A stretch of 64,000 bases of DNA from Chamaea fasciata (Eukaryota > Chordata > Aves > Passeriformes > Sylviidae), in contig JARCOQ010000002.1 of NCBI GenBank assembly GCA_029207755.1, positions 14,833,156 to 14,897,155 on the forward strand, in the 5' to 3' direction. Below, piece after piece: positions 49,211 to 58,349 of this stretch. Numbering within the stretch: position 1 is the first letter of the stretch; the number at the start of each line of letters is the position of its first letter. The notes under the pieces were generated by a model. That model worked only from the letters and a program-made list of their open reading frames with translations, was not told the origin of the DNA and did not search any database. The translations under genes and the position numbers were made by a program.

Positions 49211-50752
49211 ATCAGGTAATGCTGCCTTATGTATAAATGTCCTCCTCTGTCCTCCAACATCAACAGGAAACTGTGGTATGTCCTTCTGCATGGCTTGAAG
49301 GACTAGTTTTGTAGTACAATCCTGTGCTGCTGCTTTTAAATTTAAATCACATGCAAAGCTGAGTGTCAATGTCCATGTCTATCTGTGGGGAGTGGCAATA
49401 GATCCTTGTCAGCAGGGAGACAAGGGCTAGGATGTTCCCACCAGCGGGAGTCACTAACATCAACAACCAAGAAGTGGGAATGATGAAGAAAGCCCGATAG
49501 GCGAAGACTTTAATAGCAAGGCAAAGAAATAAGTCGTACATATAGAGCTCCTCTGAAGACCTGGAAGTGAGGAAAACATGACACTACATACGATTTATCT
49601 GTGGATAGGAAACCAATGAGCAATGAGAACTAGAAACATTACCAAATATGGAGTATGCTACCAACCAAGCATAACCCAGAGTTCAGAACATTGCCTTATA
49701 AGGAAATGCTTTGTTAGCATATCTATACCCATAGTCCTGTTCGCCTTGCCATAAGCCAACTAGTTTCGTTTCTTAGCATCCTGCTTCCCAAGGCCTTAAG
49801 TTGATGCCTTTGTTAACAATGAAGTGATCATTCACTATCTAGTTCACGATCTATCCCAACCAGTTGAACTCTCACAGCTGAGTGGTCTCTGATGACCAGG
49901 AGAATTTTCTTTTGAGTTCATAGGTTCATTTCATTCCAGAACAGGAAGCTGTTCTATTTACTTCTTTAATACAACACCAACATGATGAGCAGGACAGCTT
50001 TCTAGCTGCAAGTGGAAAGGTTCAGAGAACAGCACTTCTCCTGAATGGCTGCTATGGCTCATAAACCAAACAGCCCTGCACAGAGATGCTGGGGATGGTT
50101 CAGACCTTCAAACTGTAAAATTGTGTTAACTCAGACAAGTCTTATATTTCATTACTACAGATAAAACATGCAATTTAATTAAACATGCATCTATAAAATG
50201 TAAGCTTCAGTTAACTCTAAGCTTTACTTTAATACAACCTACTCATGTAACTATTGTAAAATTGTGTAAAGAAGTAATAGCTTTCAAGTCTTAAACCACC
50301 TTGGAGTTACGTAGTTTTATCAAATTATAACAGCTCCAATTTTGAGCTTAGTTTCTGCTCACATCATCACTTAACCCTTCATGTTCTACACTCTTCCTCA
50401 CTTGTCTATACAGTTTATGTTTAAACTCTCTAAAAGATCCATTAACAGAGATGTTTTCTGTATAATAAATGGAAGTGAAATTCAACCTGTATGCCTCCAA
50501 ACTCAAGGCTGGATTTTAAATAGGGGAGATACAATATTTAAAAGAACGCAAAATGTTACAATCAGAACATCAAGAGCAATGAAACCAATGAAAGTAAATT
50601 TTGGTCTGTTTTTTACACAAGTATATATTTAAAAATCTAAGGAATGGAGCCACAGGACGTTATTTTGCTATGTGTAACTAGATGCTTCAAGGATTCATCT
50701 TTTACCTTTGAACCTAGTGATTTTTTTTTTGTAATCAACAAAGTTGGAGTAG
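49211..50752. other. Non-coding stretch with one membrane-like ORF
   Basis: The minus ORF 49,541-49,347 (64 codons) is strongly hydrophobic (YRAFFIIPTSWLLMLVTPAG). It follows an acceptor-like CACTTCCAG near 49,562. I do not recognise it, and it could be chance. Nothing else is seen. Confidence 0.35.
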
Positions 50753-50757
50753 GGTGC
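50753..50757. other. Target site duplication GGTGC (5' copy)
   Basis: Identical to 57,324-57,328, directly after the 3' LTR. This fixes both provirus ends. Confidence 0.9.
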
Positions 50758-51434
50758 TGTTGGGGGTTGGGTTTGTTCCTTCTTTCTCTGGGGAATTTTT
50801 TCCCCACGGGTTGCCAAAGGGACCGGATGTTGGATACTTGAGAGTGCTTGGCTGAAACAAAGAGATGGACAAAAGGTGGAAGGGGGAGATAACGCAAGTA
50901 AAAGACACAGCTTGAGGCAGCTGCGTGCTTTTCTGCTTCCGGCGTTCGAGAGACGCGTGTCGGCCGCTCCTCGAAGATCTCAGCCGCCGCAAAGCCCGCC
51001 GAGCAGAAGCTGAGTCGCTTTTTTTTCTGCCTCGCCTTCGAACTTCTTCGGCGCTGCTCCTCTTGCTGCAGCGTGACCCTGCACTCCCTGCGCTGCCGGG
51101 ACATCCTGCCCCTGCCTGCCGGGACACCCTGCCATCCCAGCTACCAGCCCGGGACTTTTCCACTGTTCCAGCTTGGTGCTCTGAAGATCCTGCAGGGACA
51201 CCGAAACCAAACTGCTCTGGGTTTTGTGAAACAAAGCCCTCAAGGTTCTTGGTACTGTTGTCGTTTGTCATTAATGCTGTAGTTGTTTGGTAAGGGGAGA
51301 GTTTTTTTTTTTGTGTTTGTTTGCTTTGTATTACATACTAATAAAGAACTGCTATTCCTATTTCCCAAATCTTTGCCAAAAAGCCTCTGATTGTAATTTT
51401 ACCTAGCAAATACCTGTCTTCCTAAACCAAGACA
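50758..51434 (+). mobile_element. 5' LTR of the ERVL-like provirus
   Basis: 677 bp, TGTTGGG...AAGACA. A TATA-like AAGTAAAAGACAC lies near 50,896. The middle is CpG-rich (50,940-51,130), AATAAA lies at 51,340-51,345, and a U5 follows with CCCAAATCTTTGCC and CTAGCAAATACC. All CpG sites of the middle block are kept in both LTRs. Compared with the 3' LTR it has G at 14 of the 15 differing sites. Long antisense ORFs in this region are artefacts of its GC content. Confidence 0.93.
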
Positions 51435-51439
51435 GATTT

Positions 51440-51457
51440 TGGCGCCCAACGTGGGGC
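51440..51457 (+). other. Primer binding site, tRNA-Lys1,2 type
   Basis: TGGCGCCCAACGTGGGGC, five bases after the 5' LTR. It is complementary to the 3' end of tRNA-Lys(1,2), the primer used by spumaviruses and Mason-Pfizer-type betaretroviruses. Mammalian ERVL elements usually use tRNA-Leu, so the primer choice is noteworthy. Confidence 0.88.
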
Positions 51458-51816
51458 TTGAGGGCACTGAGAAAAGAAGAGGGAAGAAAAATAGCAGTTC
51501 TTAACTAACCTAGTACTTTCTTTTGTGTGCGTTGGATATAAAAACCTCATTAGGCTGCATCATGTGGTCTAACTTAGCCTAGTTTGGGTAGCATGTGGTT
51601 GTAGCTGTATTCCTTCCATTTGCAGGCCCTTATCTAAACATAGGCCCTATAACTAAGGCTACTGTGACTGTCATCCAGTTTATTTTATGGCTTAATAAAG
51701 TGAAAAACTCATGGATTTTTAATTTCCTCTGGAAGGCAAGCACATAGATTCAGAGCTATCGTACACTAACTGTGTGTTTTTAGAGTTACTTTAACAATGG
51801 TACCTACTGTAAGAAA
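51458..51816 (+). other. Proviral 5' leader
   Basis: About 360 bp between the primer binding site and the first in-frame ATG. No long ORF. It would hold packaging and splice-donor signals, but none can be assigned by eye. Confidence 0.6.
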
Positions 51817-53349
51817 ATGACACCGGAGGAAGTTTCTTTTTCCCAACCCTTTACCCATCCCTTTGGGTCTGCCCCACCAGTTTTTGAAGGGTTTAAATCC
51901 TCTCTGAATGCTAATGATATCATACAATGGCTGGTGCTGCTAATATGCGTATTCTGTTTAGCATTCAGAGATAAGGGAAGATTGACCTGGATAACCACCC
52001 TGATACCTACCCCACAGAATAAAGATGATACCCCAGAGCCTGACTCTGCCCCACAGCCTGCCTCAGAAAAGACCCACCCGGATTGAGTTGAGGCTCTGGT
52101 AAAAGAGATACATGAGATGGGCCAGATGCTGAGGGAGTACATTTCTCCAGCTCATGAAAAACCCTCCCCCTGCCCCGAGAAGGCAGAGACTGATGGTGCA
52201 GCAGTGGAACCCACAGATGTTACAACTGTCCAGGTTCCAGCTGAACCACAAGGGCAGCCACAGCCAGCAGCAGTCGCCCCTGTGGAAACAAGGAAGTGTA
52301 AAGTGAAATCGTCAGATCCTGATACTAAAGGTAAGAAAAGAAGGTCCTCACAGCCCACAGAAGAGCCACAGGTTAAGATCATCACTAAGTCCCTGACATA
52401 TGAAAGTCTACGTAATCTGCAAAAAGATATTGCACGACGAAGACGTGAGGCTTATACAGCCTGGCTACTTCGAGTCTGAGACCTTATGGGTACAGGTGTG
52501 CAACTGGATAGTGCTGAAGCAAAGAATTTGAGACCCTTGACCCAGGACTCAAGTATAAATCAAGTATTTGTAAGAGAGCAAAGGCCCCTTCCCCTTTGAG
52601 AACGACTTCTAATGAGTGTGAGAGAGAGATTTGTCCACAGAGACAGAATGCAAGAGCACAACAATAGAATGCGATGAAAGACCCTTGAGGAAGGAATCCA
52701 ACAGTTGAGAGAAGTGGCAGTATTGGAAGTACTTTTTGGGAGGACCAGACAGCATGATAATGACCCCGACAAGGTTAAATGCACAGGGCACATGTTGTGG
52801 AATCTGGCAACTCATGGACCATCCCAATACGCCACATTCATCGCAACAATTAATGCCGAAGATAACCGAGAGACAGTAAGTTCTGTTGCCAACAAGCTCA
52901 GAAATTATGAAAGTATGATCAGTGGTCCAATGCAAGCTCATGTCTCTGCGGTGGTGAAAGAACTCAAAGAAGAGATGAGGGAAATGAGAGAGGAGATGAG
53001 AAAGAACAGTTCCCATGTAGCACCGGTGCAAGTCACAGGCCCCAGAATCAGAGCCCAACATCCCCCAGCGAGAGAAAGAAAGTACACCCCTCGAGCTGAC
53101 CTGTGGTTTTATCTGCGGGACCATGGGGAAGACATGGGAGCGTGGCATGAGAAACCTACTTCTGTCCTGGCAGCACGGGTACGTGAGCTCAAGGAGAGAA
53201 ACGCTAACAGAAAGAGTTCCACTAGAATGAAGGTAGCCTCAGCCTCCCATGAGCAAGCTGCCAAGTATTACGGAAGTGAGAATGCTGTGTCAAATTCCCT
53301 CGAAGGAACCTCTACCATGTACGTCCAAGAAAGGAATAATAACCAGTGC
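51817..53349 (+). pseudogene. gag of the ERVL-like provirus, with stops
   Basis: The frame opens at ATG 51,817 and runs without frameshift into pol. Early on there is a hydrophobic stretch (IIQWLVLLICVFCLAF, codons about 35-50), unusual for gag. Next comes a proline/glutamate-rich linker, a basic patch (KGKKRRS), a helical central region (codons about 230-380) and a charged coiled-coil-like run (KELKEEMREMREEMRK, codons about 383-398). No CCHC zinc knuckle is seen. Internal stops are TGA at 52,084, 52,477, 52,597 and 52,675. Three of these four have a G after the stop, as expected if the last G of a Trp codon was edited, although C-to-T of an Arg codon could also make TGA. Identity as gag rests mainly on position. 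Confidence 0.75.
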
Positions 53350-56300
53350 TAGAGGGGCCCTGCCTCTAGCCAGGAAGAGGCACGAGAAAATCGAGTTTTT
53401 TGGACTGTGTAGATTCGATGGCCTGGCACATCAGAGCCACAAAAATATGAAGCTTTAGTAGATACTGAGTCGCAGTGTACTCTAATGCCATCAAGACATA
53501 TGGGGGCAGAACCGATTTCCATTGCCGGGGTGACGGGGGGATCACAAGAACTGACTCTAGTTGAAGCCGAGGTGAGCCTGACCGGGAAGGAGTAGCAAAA
53601 ACTTCCAATTGTGACCGGCCCAGAGGCTCCATGTATTCTGGGCATAGACTTCCTCAGGAATGGATATTATAAAGACCCTAAAAGACTCAGATGAGCTTTT
53701 AGAATAGCTGCTGTGGAGACAAAAAACATTAAGCAGTTGAACACCTTGCCGGGACTATCAGAGAACCCATCTGCAGTGGGACTCCTGAAGGTAGAAGAAC
53801 AACAAGTACCTGTTGCCACCTCAACAGTGCACCGTCGGCAGTATCGGACAAAGCGGGACGCCGTAATCCCCATCCACAAGATGATCCGTGAGCTGGAGAG
53901 CCAAAAGGTAATCAGCAAAACCCACTCACCCTTCAACAGCCCCATCTGGCCTGTGCGCAAGTCTGATGGAGAATAAAGACTAACTGTGGACTATCGTGCA
54001 TTGAATGAAGTGACTCCACCGCTGAGCGCTGCTGTGCCGGACATGCTAGAACTTCAGTACGAGCTAGAGTCCAAGGCAGCGAAGTGGTATGCCACTATTG
54101 ACATTGCCAATGCATTTTTCTCCATTCCTCTGGCTGCAGAATGCAGGCCTCAGTTTGCTTTCACCTGGAAGGGCGTGCAGTACACCTGGAACCGGCTGCC
54201 CCAGAGGTGAAAACACAGCCCCACCATCTGCCATAGGCTAATCCAGGCTGCACTGGAGAAAAGTGAGGCTCCGGAACATCTACAGTACATTGATGACATC
54301 ATTGTGTGGGGAAAAACTGCAGCTGAAGTGTTCGAGAAAAAAGAGAAGATCATCCAGCTTCTGCTGAAAGCCGGGTTTGCCATCAAGAAGAGCAAAGTCA
54401 AGGAACCTGCCAGAGAGATCCAGTTCCTGGGAGTAAAGTGGCAAGATGGACGGCGGCAGATCCCCACTGAGGTCATTGATAAGATCACAGCAATGTCTCC
54501 ACCGACCAACAAAAAAGAAACACAAGCTTTCCTAGGAGCCATAGGTTTTTGGAAGATGCACATTCCTGAGTACAGTCAGATCGTGAGCCCTCTCTACCTA
54601 GTTACCCGCAAAAAAAACAATTTCCACTAGGGCCCTGAACAGCAACAAGCCTTTGCCCAGATCAAGCAAGAGATTGCTCATGCAGTAGCCCTTGGCCCAG
54701 TCAGAACGAGACCAGATGTGAAGAATGTGCTTTATTCTGCAACCGAGAACAACAGTTTGTCCTGGAGCCTTTGGCAGAAAGTGCCAAGGAAAACCCGAGG
54801 CCGACCACTAAGATTCTAGAGTCGAAGTTACAAAAGATCTGAAGCCAACTACACTCCCACAGAAAAAGAAATCTTAGCCGCCTATGAAAGAGTTCAAGCC
54901 ACCTCAGAAGTGATTAGCACAGAAGCACAACTCCTCTTGGCACCCCAACTACCAGTGCTGGGGTGGATGTTTAAAAGAAAAGCTCCCTCCACGCACCATG
55001 CCACCGATGCCACATGGAGCAAATAGACTGCCCTCATCACACAGCGTGCCCGTATTGGAAACCCAAATCGCCCTGGGATTTTGGAGATAATTACAAACTA
55101 GCCAAAAGGAAAAAACTTCGGTCTCACGAACAAAGAGGAGCAGGTACAAGTGATACGAGCTGAAGAAGCTCCTCCATACAACCAACTGCCAGCAGAAGAA
55201 ACACACTACGCTCTCTTCACTGATGGTTCCTGTCGCATCGTAAGAATGAACCGTAAGTAGAAAGCAGCCGTATAGAGCCCCACACGACAGGTTGCAGAAG
55301 CCACTGAAAGAGACGGGGGATCAAGTCAGCTTGCTGAACTCAAAGCTGTTCAATTAGCCCTTGACATTGCTGAAAGAGAGAAGTGGCCAAAGCTCTACCT
55401 CTACGCTGATTCGTGGATGCTAGCCAATGCTCTGTGGGGCTGGCTGGAAAAGCAGAAAAAAGCCAACTGGCAGTGTAGAGGAAAACCAATCTGGGCTGGT
55501 GATTAATGGAAGGACGTTTCCACTCGTGTAGAGAAACTGCCTGTGAAAGTCCGCCATGTAGATGCCCATGTTCCCAAGAGTCGGGCTAATGAGGAACACC
55601 AAAACAAGCAGATAGATCAGGCTGCCAAGATAGAAGTGTCAAAGATAGATTTAGATTGGCAACACAAAAGAAAGTTGTTCCTAGCTCGATAGGCCCATGA
55701 TGCCTCGGGTCATCAGGGCAAAGATGCCACCTATAAGTAGGCCCAAGACCGAAGAGTGGATTTAACCATGGACAGTATTTCTCAAGTTATCCATGACTGT
55801 GAAACATGTGCTGCAATCAAGCAAGCCAAGCGGGTGAAGCCCTTATGGTATGGTGGGCAGTAGTCCAAATATAAATATGGAGAAGCCTGGCAAATTGACT
55901 ACATCACCCTTCCCCAAACCCGCCAGGGCAAGCGTTATGTGCTAACCATAGTAAAAGCCACCACTGGATAGTTGGAGACCTACCCTGTGCCTCATGCTAC
56001 TGCCCAGAACACCATCCTGGGCCTAAAAAAACAAGTCCTGTGGAGACATAGCACCCCTGAGAAAATCGAGTCGAACAATGGAACTCATTTCAAAAATAGT
56101 CTTATAAGCACCTGGGCTAGAGAACATAGCATTGAGTAAGTGTACCATATTCCTTATCATGCACCAGCGGCCGGGAAAGTTGAACAGTGCAATGGCCTGC
56201 TTAAAACTACCTTGAAAGCACTGGGTAGGAGAACTTTTAAGAATTAGGATACTAATTTAGCAAAAGCCACCTGGTTGGTGAACACTCGAGGTTCCACCAA

Positions 56301-56532
56301 CCGAGCAGGTCCTGCCCAATCTGAGCCCTTGCAAAAGACAGATGGAGATAAAGTTCCAGTGGTACACATGAGAAGTATGCTGGGAAAAACTGTTTGAATT
56401 AATCCTGCCTCCAGCAAAGACAATCCCATCCGTGGGGTTGTCTTCGCTCAGGGACCAGGTTGCACCTGGTGGGTGATGCAAAAGAATGGAGAGACCCGAT
56501 ACATACCTCAAGGAGACCTTGTTTTAAGGTAA
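53350..56532 (+). pseudogene. pro-pol of the ERVL-like provirus, G-to-A edited
   Basis: Same frame as gag, to the terminal TAA at 56,530. Protease: VDTESQCTLMPS at 53,458, where the usual DTG has become DTE, plus ILGIDFLR. RT: WYATIDIANAFFSIPL and YIDD at 54,286-54,297, both catalytic regions kept. RNase H: FTDGS at 55,216-55,230. Integrase: a His pair near 55,696, CETC at 55,798-55,809, first Asp at 55,897, second catalytic position changed to Asn (SNNG, 56,074), Glu kept at 56,182. Internal stops: TAG at 53,350, 53,410, 53,593, 54,628, 54,817, 55,024, 55,099, 55,258, 55,273, 55,690, 55,738, 55,861, 55,969 and 56,245; TAA at 53,974, 55,504 and 56,137; TGA at 53,692, 54,208 and 56,395. There are no frameshifts. 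It is non-functional. Confidence 0.9.
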
Positions 56533-56621
56533 ACTATCCATGACAATGTGGCTGCATCCATATTTGCATATATATATATATGTATTTTTAATAGTTAAAA
56601 CTCAATGTAATATGTTTATAT

Positions 56622-56645
56622 GGGAAAAAAATTCGAGGTGGATAA
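56622..56645 (+). other. Polypurine-tract region
   Basis: A purine run GGGAAAAAAA, then GAGGTGGATAA directly before the 3' LTR. This is the position where plus-strand DNA synthesis is primed in retroviruses. Confidence 0.6.
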
Positions 56646-57323
56646 TGTTGGGAGTTGGGTTTGTTCCTTCTTTCTCTGGGGAATTTTTTCCCCACGGGTT
56701 GCCAAAGAGACCGGGTGTTAGATACTTGAGAGTGCTTGACTGAAACAAAGAGATGGACAAAAAGTGGAAAGAAGAAATAACGCAAATAAAAGACACAGCT
56801 TGAGGCAGCTGCGTGCTTTTCTGCTTCCGGCGTTCGAGAGACGCGTGTCGGCCGCTCCTCGAAGATCTCAGCCGCCGCAAAGCCCGCCGAGCAGAAGCTA
56901 AGTCGCTTTTTTTTCTGCCTCGCCTTCGAACTTCTTCGGCGCTGCTCCTCTTGCTGCAGCGTGACCCTGCACTCCCTGCGCTGCCGGGACATCCTGCCCC
57001 TGCCTGCCGGGACACCCTGCCATCCCAGCTACCAGCCCGGGACTTTTCCACTGTTCCAGCTTGGTGCTCTAAAGATCCTGCAGAGACACCGAAACCAAAC
57101 TGCTCTGGGTTTTGTGAAACAAAGCCCTCAAGGTTCTTGGTACTGTTGTCGTTTGTCATTAATGCTGTAGTTGTTTGGTAAGGGGAGAGTTTTTTTTTTT
57201 TGTATTTGTTTGCTTTGTATTACATACTAATAAAGAACTGCTATTCCTATTTCCCAAATCTTTGCCAAAAAGCCTCTGATTGTAATTTTACCTAGCAAAT
57301 ACCTGTCTTCCTAAACCAAGACA
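56646..57323 (+). mobile_element. 3' LTR of the ERVL-like provirus
   Basis: 678 bp, identical to the 5' LTR except for 15 G/A sites and one extra T in the T-run near 57,190. A replaces G here at 56,653, 56,708, 56,720, 56,739, 56,763, 56,770, 56,772, 56,773, 56,776, 56,786, 56,900, 57,071, 57,084 and 57,204. The one opposite site is 56,715. Ten of the 14 lie in the first 141 bp of U3. Confidence 0.93.
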
Positions 57324-57328
57324 GGTGC

Positions 57329-58046
57329 TTTTCATCCTGATGCTGATATGACTTATCAACAAGGTCATTTAAATGGCCAATGAGCATTTAACAAGGTCAA
57401 GAGGCTTGATCTTCACCTGGGATAAAAAAGAAGAAAATTTAAATGCTACAGTTGTTTCAAATTAAATTAATAAAGTGACCTGTCCAAGATATTATTCCGA
57501 GTACCTGTACTATTACTCATTTACCAATACATTAAAAGTACTTTTCCTGAAAACAAGAAGCATAGACTTCCTTTTTCCAAGACATTGCTTTTCTTGGATA
57601 AGGCAGTCTTAGACTATCCTCTTTCCAGATCCTCATTCTTTAGCTTTTTCTCTTCAAAAACCCAATATTTAAACTACAATAAAAAATATTGGATTTGGGG
57701 GTGGGGGTGGGGGGGATGGGGGGGCAGGGAGGGGAGGGGCAGGTTTCAAGTAAACGAGTTAGCCCAAATTACTGGTTAATGGCTTTTTTGCCAGTGGAAT
57801 AATGCTGATTGACTCAAAGGACAGGCCATCGAATATTTTTCTCATCAGCAGTTTTAGACTTCCAGTTAATGAAGATGTTTAATTAAGTTTCTCAGAATCA
57901 GACATAACAGTTAACATGATGAGAGAGATTACTGCATTAATGAAAACATTTTAATTGGCATTTGACAGATATTAAAGGAAACTCATTTCAAGGCTGTTTT
58001 TCTATCCTGTAGAAGGACCAGTCATCAAATTGTCTGACATCTATTA
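57329..58046. other. Non-coding stretch with G-rich patch
   Basis: No gene. 57,696-57,741 is a G-rich tract (GGGGGTGGGGGTGGGGGGG type) able in principle to form a G-quadruplex. Confidence 0.55.
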
Positions 58047-58349
58047 TGTGACAGTCATGGGTTGAAGAGAGCACACCAAGGCTCATCAGCATTTATTGTT
58101 CATATCCTTCTTATATAGTAGGCTAAAACTCCCAGGTTTAGACAACTGATTGGTCTGAGTCTTAGTCCTGCCCAGCTCCTTGACCAGTGATATGTCTGCT
58201 CTCTGGACTGACCATGATTGGCTGAAGTCTCTACATGAGTTCCATTGTTCACTTAGGGGACTTGTTTCTAGAATGAGCCAGGTTAGTCGAATTGGATTTG
58301 TTATGACCAGATTTATCTTGCCTAGCTAAAAGACAGGCTGTGACAGACA
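58047..58349 (-). mobile_element. Solo LTR, same family as 36.0 kb
   Basis: In minus orientation it shows CTATATAAGAAGGATATGAACAATAAA, almost the same core (TATA, then AATAAA) as the nested LTR at 36,037-36,378. Its ends have the form TGTCTGTCACAG to TGACTGTCACA. Flanking hexamers do not match clearly, so the boundaries are approximate. Confidence 0.7.

Larger units (their letters stand above)
50758..57323 (+). mobile_element. Full-length ERVL-like provirus, G-to-A hypermutated
   Basis: A complete 6.57-kb provirus flanked by the 5-bp duplication GGTGC (50,753-50,757 and 57,324-57,328). The order is 5' LTR, primer binding site, leader, one gag-pro-pol frame and a purine-rich tract, then the 3' LTR. 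There is no env: only about 110 bp separate the pol stop from the 3' LTR. A 5-bp duplication, lack of env and the pol motifs fit an ERVL-like/class III element, though the gamma-like RT text leaves the class open. The two LTRs differ only by G/A changes plus one T-run length change. The coding frame has no indels but 24 internal stops. It is therefore a young insertion, inactive because of editing rather than age. Confidence 0.9.

Noticed and set aside
50735..51271. Long antisense and overlapping ORFs (up to 178 codons) in the 5' LTR, repeated at 56,602-57,159 in the 3' LTR
   Set aside because: They are duplicated only because the LTRs are duplicated. They lie in GC-rich U3/R sequence and have no domain.
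50758..57323. CpG deamination as the cause of the LTR differences
   Set aside because: None of the changed G is preceded by C, no C/T differences occur, and the CpG sites in the LTR are preserved.
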